DNA from: Vitrella brassicaformis
Taxonomy: Eukaryota > Sar > Vitrellaceae
NCBI GenBank assembly: GCA_001179505.1
Contig: CDMY01000204.1
Span: 1-64,000, forward strand
Reading direction: 5' to 3'
Length of the DNA: 64,000 nt
Shown here: piece by piece, positions 44,953 to 55,904 of the stretch
Position numbering within the stretch: position 1 is the first letter of the stretch
How the letters are laid out: each line of letters starts with the position of its first letter
Translations under genes and position numbers: made by a program
Notes under the pieces: model-generated
The model's database searches: none
What the model was told of the DNA's origin: nothing
What the model saw: only the letters and a program-made list of their open reading frames with translations

Positions 44953-47822
44953 TCACATGCAGGCGGGGGAGGTGACGACGCTCGAGTAGGCCATGACGGA
45001 GTCGTCATCGGCCAGCGCCACCACCTGGAAAAACAGGCACTGCGAACGGCCCGCATCGACAGCCACCCAGTGCTCAAACCGCGTCTTGATCACCGTTTCA
45101 AGGTGCTCGCTAACGTCGTCGGCGACCGGGCCCTGCATGACCCGCCACTTGGCCACATTGGTGGCGCCGTTCCAGCTGAAATGCAGCTGCAACAGGCCAT
45201 CTCCGTTGTCGTTGTCGAGCAGTGCGACGGGCTGCCACGTGGGCCGGCCCGTCCAGGGGGCCTTGACGCTCCGATAGCTGTGGTAGGGGCCATCCCACCT
45301 CAGACTCACCAACCAGCTTCCGGATGGGCTCGTCTGATCCACACAGGCATGCAAAGGAGACGGAGGAATCACAACACAGATGCAATAGACGGCAATGGAT
45401 GCAATGCAACTCGTCTCTATAGTCCATGAACGGACATACCTCCGCATAGAATGGGTTGCCGACGACGTTTTCCTCCTGCATTGATGTGAAGACGCGTGTG
45501 CATCGTCATTGTCTTTTCGTGACAGCGGGTCTGACCTGTATTTCCTGATCGTTGGGATTGAACTTGTCTGGGACGTCGAAGCCCAAGCAAACGGCTCTGT
45601 TGCCGTTGTCGAGGCGGCGGTAGCTGCCCTTGGCGTAGGCGCGCATGCCGCTGTCCCACATGCTCTCGACGCGGGCGACCGTCGGCGTGCCGTCGCCATC
45701 GAATTCCAGCGCGTAGTCCATTGCCCTCGCGTGGGTGTCTCCTGTGCGGACGGCATTGTCGAAGAGCGTGATGATGTCGCCGCCGAGGTCGCGCGCGTCG
45801 TGCTGGGCGGCGAACTGACCATTCGGGTCGCCAACTATCTCGAACGAGCTACGCTTTCCGCCGAGACGCCACAAGACTGCACCAGTGGTCCTGGATGAAG
45901 AGGAGAGAGAACCATGTGGTAGCAACGGCGCAAGAGGGAGGAAGCAACGACCATTCGTACCTGTCGATCTTGATGACCTCGTTGAGCGCGCGAAGTGACA
46001 CAAGAAAGTTGCCGTCCGGGCCCTCGTCCACACTGTTGGCGTGTGCGATGTCCCATATGTTTTCCCTCACTGGGATCTCCGTGTCCTGCCAGGAGCTGGG
46101 CAGATGGTCCCACATACGCCACTCAAAGACGCAGTAGCCTGCGTACAGATGGACAGAGGAGAGCGACGCAGTAGTTGCCCGGCAGTCGGTCTCTGTCTGT
46201 ATGGCCGACTTACCTTCCGGCGTCACCTCCTGCAGCACGAGTCCCACGGCCCATGTGCTGCTGGATGCCCCGAGCAGCTCTGGCCGCAACCTCGTCAGAT
46301 CAAGCTGCTGGGGGTCGTAACTGACAGCATCCAAAGGCAAGGCACACAATGACCAGGCACAACAAATGACCGAGCACCACGGGCTTCTGCTCACATGAAC
46401 AGCATTCCATTCCCATTCTCAAGTATCATGTAGTCGTGTTGATTTGCAACTGCAAGAGTGAGACAGGAACAAAACTCACACAGTGCCGCGTTCCCTTCTC
46501 GCTGGTTTGTCACTCACTGTGGCCATGTTGGGTGCTGGTCCTTTCAGTTTCCTCGTAGTCTTCTCCAAAGGCAGCCAAGGTCATGAAGGAATCATAGACG
46601 GCCATGATGGACTGGGTGCCATCGCCCGTCGGAGCGAAGTAACCTGTTCAAGGCCATCGATCATATATCAGTAGGTATCCTTCAACTACAAGACGGTGAC
46701 TTACTCATCACACGCGACACGTCAAAAAAGACGGGATCGCCGTGGTCGGTCTGCGGAAAACACACGAGAGAAAAGGTAGACATCAGTCCATCGAGTGCCT
46801 GCCCGACGTGTACACCACCCAGCCACACATCTCACCATCATGATATTCAGCTTGCCGTAGTTATCGTTTGTGAATTGACTAGTCCAGACGTAGCCAGGGG
46901 CCAGCTGGGACTTGTTGCTGTGGATTGTCAGAGTACCGCTGGGGAATCCATCCGGAAGCGTGCGATAGCGCTGGTCGGGGAACACGTATTGCTGCTCATG
47001 GGACTGCAGCATTCTTCCAGTTGCAGGGGCGGGACCGTCGTGCTGGAGCTGCCGACGTGTGACAAAGGTGGTGTTGGACGCAGGGGGTGAGCCTCCCGTG
47101 AGCAAGAAGCCTTCCTGCATCTGACGGATCGCCTCGATTACCTTGGGCGGCGTCGCCTCTCGGAGCCCACGGCTGTTGTTGTTCTCCGTTGTGTTGGTTG
47201 TGTTGGTGCTCCAATCAGGTCTACCAAACGGAAACACGGAATCGAAGTAGGTATCGAGAGGGCGATAAGATACGAGGAATCCCCATGTCGCTTCTGGCAG
47301 GGATCTCCCGCTGATCGTCTGGACTCCCGCCGCCACCGTCACGATCACGCCCTCGCCAGGCTCGAAGGGCGTCGCTGGCACAAACATGAAAGTGGCACCG
47401 TCGCGCAGCAGGAGGGTCTCCCCCTCGTCATGGCTGCCCGAGACCTGGCCCGTGACAGTCAGCTTGCCGTAGATGGAGTCCTCTTGGAGCGCCTCGCCCA
47501 CCCGCCAGGCAATCGTCGTGTAGGCGCTGACCAGCTCAGCCCCGGACAGTGGATGCGAGTAGATCAGATGCGTCCTCTGCTGGAGGTCGTCGAGGGGCGC
47601 CAGCCGCCTGCCGTGAGAGGCACTCTCAAGCCTCCTCTCCCCGCCGCGAAAGGCGCCATGGGCCCTGCTGGCCGCAGCGCGCTGTGAGAGCCGCAGCAAC
47701 TGGTCCGTGTGAAGTCGGGCTACATCGTCGTCAGTCAGAGAAGAGGCAAGGTCAGACAGCAGGGATGTGCAGCTGCACATAAGCAAGAGGCAAGAGCTAC
47801 GAAGAAAATTGCCCGCTCCCAT
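44953..47822 (-). CDS. Secreted arylsulfotransferase-like protein (ASST fold), tandem copy 1
   Basis: The start ATG (47820-47822) opens a signal peptide (MGAGNFLRSSCLLLMCSCTS). Residues about 85-190 read YSHPLSGAELVSAYTTIAWR, DGATFMFVPATPFEPGEGVI and VTVAAGVQTISGRSLPEATW, an Ig-like (Big_5/SbsA-type) domain. The C-terminal part fits the ASST beta-propeller family: GYFAPTGDGTQSIMAVYDSF, NQHDYMILENGNGMLF, RENIWDIAHANSVDEGPDGN then FLVSLRALNEVIKIDR, TGAVLWRLGGKRSSFEIVGD, QHDARDLGGDIITLFDNA and GSYRRLDNGNRAVCLGF. The protein ends VTSPACM at 44953. The family transfers sulfate between phenols in bacteria; for the eukaryotic PF14269-type members the substrate is unknown. N-glycosylation sequons (NTTNTT) fit secretion. 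An almost identical copy lies directly upstream. Confidence 0.8.
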
Positions 47823-48209
47823 TTATATATGCTATGGGGAGAAAAGGAAAGAAAAAGAAAAGGAAAAAGAGAAGAGAAAGAACTCACACACCGCGTAGGA
47901 TGCCGTTAATCTGGCCAGGGTCAGTCTGGCCAAGTTCGCTGGCCATTCTGGCAGGTGCACGGCAGCAGCTATACTCGGTGCAGGATATGAAAGCTCTCCT
48001 GCGTCGAAGTGCGAGGGATTTGAATTTTCCATTCAAAAGCGTCTAAGGGCCGTTGCCGGAAGTTCATCAATGCATACACGACAAGTAAGCAAGCAAAGAG
48101 TGCGCGTGTGGATGTGGTCCCTTCCCCCTGAGGCTCCCTCTCTCTCTCTCTCTCTCTCTCTCTGACCCGTGACTCTAGACTGATGTTGTCTTTCTTCAGC
48201 GCTAGCTGC
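47823..48209. repeat. Upstream flank of sulfotransferase copy 1, duplicated at 50599-50985
   Basis: This flank, with its purine-rich tract AAAGGAAAGAAAAAGAAAAG, a CT microsatellite and the end CTTCAGCGCTAGCTGC, appears base for base the same as 50599-50985. It belongs to the tandem duplication and probably carries the promoter of each copy. The left edge ends at the assembly gap. Confidence 0.85.
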
Positions 48210-48509
48210 NNNNNNNNNNNNNNNNNNNNNNNNNNNNNNNNNNNNNNNNNNNNNNNNNNNNNNNNNNNNNNNNNNNNNNNNNNNNNNNNNNNNNNNNNNN
48301 NNNNNNNNNNNNNNNNNNNNNNNNNNNNNNNNNNNNNNNNNNNNNNNNNNNNNNNNNNNNNNNNNNNNNNNNNNNNNNNNNNNNNNNNNNNNNNNNNNNN
48401 NNNNNNNNNNNNNNNNNNNNNNNNNNNNNNNNNNNNNNNNNNNNNNNNNNNNNNNNNNNNNNNNNNNNNNNNNNNNNNNNNNNNNNNNNNNNNNNNNNNN
48501 NNNNNNNNN
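48210..48509. other. Assembly gap, 300 N
   Basis: A run of exactly 300 N. By comparison with copy 1, at least the last 771 bp of coding sequence of copy 2 (homologous to 44953-45723) should lie here, so the true gap is probably longer than shown. Confidence 0.95.
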
Positions 48510-50598
48510 GCCCTTGCGTGGGTGTCTCCTGTGCGGACGGCATTGTCGAAGAGCGTGATGATGTCGCCGCCGAGGTCGCGCGCGTCGTGCTGGGCGGCGA
48601 ACTGACCATTCGGGTCGCCAACTATCTCGAACGAGCTACGCTTTCCGCCGAGACGCCACAAGACTGCACCAGTGGTCCTGGATGAAGAGGAGAGGGAACC
48701 ATGTGGTAGCAACGGCGCAGCGGGAGGAAGCAACGACCATTCGTACCTGTCGATCTTGATGACCTCGTTGAGCGCGCGAAGTGACACAAGAAAGTTGCCG
48801 TCCGGGCCCTCGTCCACACTGTTGGCGTGTGCGATGTCCCATATGTTTTCCCTCACTGGGATCTCTGTGTCCTGCCAGGAGCTGGGCAGATGGTCCCACA
48901 TACGCCACTCAAACAGGCAGTACCCTGCGTACAGATGGACAGAGGAGAGCGACGCAGTAGTTGCCCGGCAGTCGGTGTCTGTCTGTATGGCCGACTTACC
49001 TTCCGGCGTCACCTCCTGCAGCACGAGTCCCACGGCCCATGAGCTGCTGGATGCCCCGGGCAGATCTGGCCGCAACTTCGTCAGGTCAAGGCGGTGTGTG
49101 TCGTAACTAATGAGCGCAACAAACACATATAGAGGGAGCATCTACATGGGGTCGCAATGTGCGGACAGTGCCATCCTAACATCAAGAATAAACCATTGCC
49201 GTTCTGAAGGATCATGTAGTCGTGCTGATTTGCAACTGCAAGAGTGAGACAGGAACAAAACTCACAGTGCCGCGTTCCCGTCTCGCCGGTGTGTCACTCA
49301 CTGTGGCCATGTTGGGTGCTGGTCCTTTCAGCTTCCTCGTAGTCCTCTCCAAAGGCAACCAGGGTCATGAAGGCATTGTACACGGCCATGATGGACTGGG
49401 TGCCATCGCCCGTCGGAGCGAAGTAACCTGTTCGAGGCCATCAATCGTCGATCGTGTGTCAGTCTCGTCTAGCTACAAAACGGTGACTTACTCATCACAC
49501 GCGACACGTCGAAAAAGACGGGATCGCCATGGTCGGTCTGCGGAAAACACATGAGAAAAGGTGGAAGCCAGTCCATCGAGTGCCTGCCCGACGTGTACAC
49601 CACCCAGCCACACATCTCACCATCATGATATTCAGCTTGCCGTGGTTATCGTTTGTGAATTGACTGGTCCAGACGTAGCCAGGGGCCAGCTGGGACTTGT
49701 TGCTGTGGATGGTCAGAGTACCACTGGGGAATTCATCCGGAAGCGTGCGATAGCGCTGGTCGGGGAACACGTATTGTCGCTTCGTGGTGCCTTTCTTCAC
49801 ATTGGTAGTATTCCGATGCTGGAGCTGCCGACGTGTGGCAAAGGTGGTGTTGGACGCTGGGGGTGGACCTCCCTTGAGCAAGAAGCCTTCCTGCACCTGA
49901 CGGATCGTCTCGATTACCTTTGGTGGCGTCGCTTTTCGGGTCCCACGGCTGTTGTTGTGCTCCGTTGTGTTCGTTGTTTCGTTGCTCCAATCAGGTCTAC
50001 CAAGTGCGATGACGGGTTCAAAGTAGGTATCGAGAGGGCGATGAGATACGAGGAATCCCCATGTCGCTTCTGGCAGGGATCTCCCGCTGATGGTCTGGAC
50101 GCCCGCCGCCACCGTCACAATCACGCCCTCGCCAGGCTCGAAGGGCGTCGCTGGCACAAACATGAAAGTGGCACCGTCGCGCAGCAGGAGGGTCTCCCCC
50201 TCGTCATGGCTGCCCGAGACCTGGCCCGTGACAGTCAGCTTGCCGTAGATGGAGTCTCCCTGGAGCGCCTCGCCCACCCGCCAGGCAATCGTCGTGTAGG
50301 CGCTGACCAGCTCAGCCCCGGACAGTGGATGCGAGTAGATCAGATGCGTCCTCTGCTGGAGGTCGTCGAGGGGCGCCAGCCGCCTGCCTTGAGAGGCACT
50401 CTCAAGCCTCCTCTCCCCGCCGCGAAAGGCGCCATGGGCCCTGCTGGCCGCAGCGCGCTGTGAGAGCCGCAGCAACTGGTCCGTGTTAAGTCGGGCTACA
50501 TCGTCGTCAGTCAGAGAAGAGGCAAGGTCAGACAGCAGGGATGTGCAGCTGCACATAAGCAAGAGGCAAGAGCTACGAAGAAAATTGCCCGCTCCCAT
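48510..50598 (-). CDS. Secreted arylsulfotransferase-like protein, tandem copy 2 (3' part lost in gap)
   Basis: Start ATG 50596-50598, with the same signal peptide, Ig-like domain and ASST exons as copy 1, offset by about 2.77-2.79 kb. The sequence runs up to the exon containing IITLFDNAVRTGDT and is then cut by the N run, so the C-terminal third is not visible. Differences from copy 1 are clustered. Around 49770-49830 the text differs strongly from copy 1 (46990-47050), and HDGPAPATGRMLQSHE is replaced by an unrelated stretch containing NTTNVKKGTT. RPDWSTNTTNTTE becomes RPDWSNETTNTTE. Elsewhere there are only scattered substitutions. Frame and splice sites are intact, so it is likely functional. 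Confidence 0.8.
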
Positions 50599-51606
50599 TT
50601 ATATATGCTATGGGGAGAAAAGGAAAGAAAAAGAAAAGGAAAAAGAGAAGAGAAAGAACTCACACACCGCGTAGGATGCCGTTAATCTGGCCAGGGTCAG
50701 TCTGGCCAAGTTCGCTGGCCATTCTGGCAGGTGCACGGCAGCAGCTATACTCGGTGCAGGATATGAAAGCTCTCCTGCGTCGAAGTGCGAGGGATTTGAA
50801 TTTTCCATTCAAAAGCGTCTAAGGGCCGTTGCCGGAAGTTCATCAATGCATACACGACAAGTAAGCAAGCAAAGAGTGCGCGTGTGGATGTGGTCCCTTC
50901 CCCCTGAGGCTCCCTCTCTCTCTCTCTCTCTCTCTCTCTGACCCGTGACTCTAGACTGATGTTGTCTTTCTTCAGCGCTAGCTGCACACATGAAACCACG
51001 CATCAATCAGTCCATCAATCAGCGCCTCCCCCCCTCGTTGATGAGTCTCACCTTGCTGGTAGAGTGGAGTTGGCTGTGTGCCGGCCCGCCCGTCTCCTTC
51101 CCCCCACCCATGGGCTGCTGCAGCGGCCATGCTGTCGGTTACGTGGAATTTGCGTCGCTTGGGGAGGGTGGTGGCGATGCACGGCTGTGACGTGTCATCG
51201 CCCATATGGTTAGTGTGACATCCTAAAACCGCCCGGATCTGCAGCCGTGTTTGGGTTTCAGGGTTAAGGGTTTCAGGGTCCCGCGGCCGAGACACGCCCC
51301 CCCCCCGCCCCCGTTTCTACGAGCAGCCGTGAAGTCCTCATCCCATTGCTTTCATCCCGTTGATCGGATGATTCGGATCCCGATGGCTCTCTATACCTGG
51401 TCGCTCTGCATCGCCCCTGATCCTCTGTCAGCTGTGTCAACAAGTCTCCTCGTCTCGTGTCGCGGAGGGGGATCTGGTGAGCTGCTCACAACCGCCCAAG
51501 AACCTCCCTGAGGAGCCAATCGACATCAGGTGGATAAGAACAGATATAGACGGTATACCTTGCTGGTCTGGGCCGCTGCAATGAATGCATCGATTGCAGT
51601 TGTTCT
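50599..51606. other. Duplicated flank and intergenic stretch
   Basis: 50599-50985 repeats 47823-48209. Beyond it the sequence is unique. A telomere-like tract (TTTGGGTTTCAGGGTTAAGG then GTTTCAGGG) lies at 51250-51281. An open frame near 51370-51470 (MALYTWSLCIAPDPLSAVST) before a GTGAGC donor may be a first exon of the next gene, but its phase does not fit the obvious next acceptor. Confidence 0.5.
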
Positions 51607-52986
51607 GTGAAGGTCCCTGAGGCGTTCAGGAAGCGCATCCAGGCGGACCTCAGGGACAGCCTGGATGAAAGGGGCAAAGACACGCTCGGTGTAGTCTTGC
51701 GTCTCCGAGGTGTTGAGCCCACTCGACTAGTGGTGTCACTGCAGAAGGTATGTATTCCATCTTACGTAACCATACGACAACACTCAGACGTCTCCCTCAG
51801 GTCGAGGGGCTGGACGTGACAGGTGGTGACTGCCTTTTGGAAATCGATGGCTCGTGGTCGGGGCCGCGTACCTGCTACTTGGCTAGGTATGTGCATGAGT
51901 ATGTATTATGTGCATGACCGAGAACACAAGCTGTCAGCCCTTTTATGTATTATTGTGTCTCTGTCCAGTCTGAACAAGGCCGACAAGCTGAATGGGAACA
52001 CAATGCTAGTGGGGATGTTATCATGGATTGACCAGTTTTCGCCTGCCTACAACTGCACAGAGGTGACAATCTTTGACCTTAGCAGCATCAAGGAGATGTA
52101 TGTGCTCTCAAAAGGAGGTACGCGCAGATGATGCACAGGCTCTGACATGCACATCGATCCATTCAATTCGTCGGCATGTGCATGTCACACTTCTACTATC
52201 AATCCTTTGGCTTCCAGCATGCCCCTCCTACGGACCAAGACGGCATCGAAGAATGCAAGAAGATGACCAGCTCTCTTTTTGACAGGAACGCGGACATTCT
52301 TCCGACCGCCGAATTCAATCTCGTCAACAAAATCCACAGGATCTACAAGAGGATCCTCGACGTCAACATTAATGATGGCGCCGCCACACTCGAGCAACTC
52401 GAGCAGCTCCGCCGCAGAACGGTCGAGGGCGTAAAGCACGAGAGCCTGGCCGGGCTGCGCATAGTGTTCGACGTCCTCAAGGCTTGGCCGAAAGTCGAAA
52501 AGATGACTCGTGAGTGCGTGGAAAAGGGAGAGAGGATTGCTGGCGGCCCGTGAAACCCCCAAGCCAAAGAGCTGCTGCCCCGTCTGGCCCCATCAGTGAC
52601 CATCGACCGCAGCTACCCCCCAGGCAGCACGGCCCACCAGGTCATTACATGGACTCAGTACGCGCTCAGCTGCCTTGATTGATGGTACAAGTGTGTGTCT
52701 CTCTCCTGGTGTGTGTGTCACCAAACAGATCATGTGCCTCATTCAATCAGCCCATCTGGTGCTCGTGACGAGCGAAGACAAAGAGGTGCTAAGAAAAGAG
52801 ATGGAGGAAAACCCGTCCCTCAACCTGCTCAGATCCAGCCTCCCTGACGACGCGCAGTACTGCCTATTCGTCGCGGATGGTGTGCGGCAGCTGAACGACA
52901 CACATGCCTACAGCCTGGTGGAAGAGTTTGCCCCGGAGCTCCTGCAGGAGAGCGGGAAGAGGCAAAAAGAGGAAGCAAAAGACTGA
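51607..52986 (+). CDS. Unrecognised soluble protein, 5' end uncertain
   Basis: No family is recognised. The first clear exon reads VPEAFRKRIQADLRDSLDER then GKDTLGVVLRLRGVEPTRLV. Next exons give VEGLDVTGGDCLLEIDGSWS, LNKADKLNGNTMLVGMLSWI with YNCTEVTIFDLSSIKEMYVL, then HAPPTDQDGIEECKKMTSSL and FNLVNKIHRIYKRILDVNIN, a helical stretch LEQLEQLRRRTVEGVKHESL, KELLPRLAPSVTIDRSYPPG and IMCLIQSAHLVLVTSEDKEV. The protein ends ESGKRQKEEAKD at 52984-52986. The mix of short strands and amphipathic helices suggests a folded cytosolic protein of about 400 residues. No ATG precedes the first exon in frame, so at least one upstream exon is missing. Splices from 51780 on are GT-AG and in phase. Confidence 0.55.
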
Positions 52987-53117
52987 TGACACTCAAGAGG
53001 AGGAAGCAAAGGAAGCGAGGAGAAGCAAGGCACAGAAATATCAATGGTAGAAACCATGAGACACGAATCATCCGGGCCGCAGACGGATCGAACTCGACGG
53101 GCCACCTGCCTCTTCGT

Positions 53118-53159
53118 GCGGATCAGCCATGTACTGACCCACTTACGCGGTCCGGACTG
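53118..53159. mobile_element. Terminal fragment of the MITE found at 55435-55904
   Basis: The last about 42 bp match the right end of the MITE, including TGACCCACTTACGCGGTCCG then GACTG, followed by TA at 53160-53161. No matching left end was found within the window before it, so this is a solo end left by deletion or abortive insertion. Confidence 0.7.
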
Positions 53160-53564
53160 TACAACAAGAGACATATGCATACAAGCGTTTGACATCATGG
53201 ATGGATGGATGGATGTCCCTTTGTCCAAAAACGTGACGTCGACAAGTGCATGACGTATTTGCCTACGTAATCGTGCGTAACCCGCTCACAGCCTTCTGGT
53301 TTCAAGGAAGCGGTGGCTCCAACAAACTCAGCATGTCTCACACTCATCTCCAACAGTGACAGAAGCCACATTTCCCGGACCTTCACTCCTATGTCTCTCG
53401 ATCGGCGCCAAAGAAACGTCCTACGCCGCCCCGCCCCTCATACATGCAATTGCGACGGGCCACCATGATGCACGTCACATGAGCCAGACAGTAGTCTTCG
53501 GTTTGCGCGAGACATATGCGAAGACTCTGCCCAGCATGCCGCTGGCAGCCGGCTCCCTATGCAT

Positions 53565-55432
53565 TCATTCTAAAGCATTCGAAAGATAGGGGCAGTACGC
53601 AGCCGGGTCGGACCACTCGGATTGCACCATAAATCGGGGCTTCGCAACTGTGCGGCTGACTGCACGCTGCACAGACATGCGGAGAAACGGCATCCACGAG
53701 AAGATGCTGCACACACGAACACACAGACAGAGAGACAGACAAGAACCACATACACATGCAGTCAGCGGGAAGGCCGACAGTTGCGCCTGACCAGGACATG
53801 GCGGCCACGAGCAATATCAGTAATCTGCGGCGGCCAACACCTTGTTCATGGGAAGCCAGCACGGCCAGGCTGTTCCATCTTATCATGACACACAGTACGC
53901 ACAGCTCGAATAGCTGTTCGATACCCACCAGCAGTATCAAACCCATGCCTCCCTCCACAAGCTCCCTCCATGATGCGCCTGCATAAGCTTGGAGCGAAAG
54001 CACACTCAAATTGGTGAAGAGCAGGGCCATCAGCTCGCAGTTGGACCAGATGTGGATTGGTCAGCGAGGGTGCGTAGGTACCTTTTGAAGTACACAGACA
54101 GTATCTCTTGCTTCACTATGTATCATGACCGGATATACCTTGGAGACACTTCAAGTGAGGCCAAGGCCGACTGCAACCCTCCGGTCGGACCGATGCCCGG
54201 CTGTGTGTCGCTGAGAGAGCGCGTTGAGCCCATAATTGAGCTCCGGCGCCTAGCATCGTTGTCGATGTAAGTGGGTCGTCCACTACCAGCCTCCTCACCC
54301 TCTGTGATGTCCATCAAGCTATTATTCCAGCGACCCTTCACAAGCCTCCTGGCCCAGAGATAAATCAGGATCGCTGACGCATACACACAGCAAAAGACGT
54401 CATTTGAGAAGAATTCACTTATCTTATCATGTGTGACGCACGCACTGTAGGGGGAGGAGATGTCCATGATCAGGTCAAAGATTGACATTAAGACGCTGTA
54501 GACCAATTTGCTGCTCAGGTTGACGGTCTCCGCTTGCAGGATGCCTGATCAAAGACATTATTGGACGTGTGTCAGCCATGAAGAGGTGACTGACGTAGAT
54601 AGAGGACGTAAGCCATGGCAGGCATCGTAAGAAGCAGCGAATTGCATGTGGGGTGTCCCTCCTGAACACACGTTGGGTCGTGCGAAACCAAGTCGTTTGT
54701 CGTTCTGTGGCTGTGTCTCAGCCTGTTTCACTTCGTACTTTGAGTGACCGCACGAGTTTATTGACAAGTCCGATAGGGGGCAAGAAGACGGCCAGATATA
54801 TCACGGCCATGAGGAATCGATCCCTGTCAGTAGATGCTGCAGCAGCGTAGCTTGGAGACAGAACGTAGATCCAAATCCAGGCCATTGAGTACGCCATCGC
54901 GAAATGCGCTGTGGCTCTTATGACATACTGTCGTTTGGCCCGAATACCCAGCGACCCCGCAGCGCGACGGAGGTACACACAGACGGCTGCACAAATTGAG
55001 CCCCACATGATCGGACCAATGACTTTTTTGCGCTCTTGGCTGTCGAAATGAAGCTGGTGGCCAATGGAGAATAGTAGATTGAGCGCCAATGTTGGAAGAT
55101 GATCCACTCGTTCTTCAGCCGCGATAGCCTTCTTTGTAGGTCGGTCCCGTCGGTGACGTACACGGCAAAGAATGGTATTGCGAGAGCCAATATAATGCGA
55201 CGGAAGATGTCAAAAACCGGCCCAAAAATGCTCGACGTACACGAGTACGCGTGCATCAAAGCAAAGGCAACGAGGACGATGGCAATGGCTAAGGTGGAAG
55301 CCAACTGCTGCATCAGGTGCACATAAACTCGCCTCAAGCTCATCATGAGCGGCTCCGGCTGAAATGTCGCACCGACAAGCACTTCTGCCGTGCTGCCGTC
55401 GGGATGGTTTATCGTCTCGTACTTGAGTGTGG
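53565..55432 (-). CDS. Multi-pass membrane protein, paralogue of 17296-19389, interrupted at the 5' end by a MITE
   Basis: Reading from the MITE edge, exons give LKYETINHPDGSTAEVLVGA then TFQPEPLMMSLRRVYVHLMQ, STLAIAIVLVAFALMHAYSC, GPVFDIFRRIILALAIPFFA, VIGPIMWGSICAAVCVYLRR, FAMAYSMAWIWIYVLSPSYA, MAVIYLAVFLPPIGLVNKLV, ELMALLFTNLSVLSLQAYAG, GMGLILLVGIEQLFELCVLC and LLILLVAAMSW. The last exon gives IFSWMPFLRMSVQRAVSRTV and ends at the TGA 53565-53567. Several blocks align in order with the gene at 17.3 kb. The about 100-residue acidic head of that paralogue is missing here because the element at 55435-55904 begins two bases upstream of the visible reading frame. No clear continuation was found beyond it, so this is probably a 5'-truncated gene or one with a new start. 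Confidence 0.55.
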
Positions 55433-55434
55433 TA

Positions 55435-55904
55435 CAGTCCGGACCGCGTAAGTGGGTCACCGCATAAGCGGGTCAGTTGCGTATGTGGGTCAGCCCATCC
55501 CGATCACTCTGTACACAGTCAAAAACGGACCGGATGACCGGGTCACCTCCCAAAGAGACTCAAATCAGCCATCCAAACCGACCATTCATGGCTCAAAATG
55601 ACCGCAAGACGATGAAGAACCTCTCTGTGAAAGAGCGGACCGATGAAAGTGTGATCCCACCGAGAAATACAGACATTTTGATTGTCATCTTCTGAGATGA
55701 TCGACGGATTTCGTAAACTTGAGTGACTTTGAGCGAGAAAAAAAGAGTCAATGGGCTTCTGAGAGGCTCCTGTGATTCATTCACAGCGAGATATCACTCC
55801 AAAAGTCGCTGGAAAACAAGTGGGTCAGCTCTGTAGTACGTATAAGCGGGTCAAACGCGTAAGTGGGTCAGCCCTGTACTGACCCACTTACACGGTCCGG
55901 ACTG
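55435..55904. mobile_element. 470-bp MITE, Tc1/mariner-type
   Basis: Terminal inverted repeats begin CAGTCCGGACCGCGTAAGTG GGTCA on the left and are matched at 24 of 25 bases on the right. The element is flanked by TA dinucleotides (55433-55434 and 55905-55906), the target duplication of Tc1/mariner elements. Subterminal copies of GTAAGTGGGTCA/ATAAGCGGGTCA occur on both sides in the same orientation. No transposase frame is present, so it is non-autonomous. Confidence 0.85.

Noticed and set aside
47969-49141. Minus-strand frame spanning the N gap
   Set aside because: The N run is translated as unknown residues; the apparent 390-codon protein is an artefact joining unrelated flanks.
55434-55460. 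Extra N-terminal residues MTHLRGPDCTT for the 53.6-55.4 kb gene
   Set aside because: They are read-through of the MITE terminal repeat, not family sequence.
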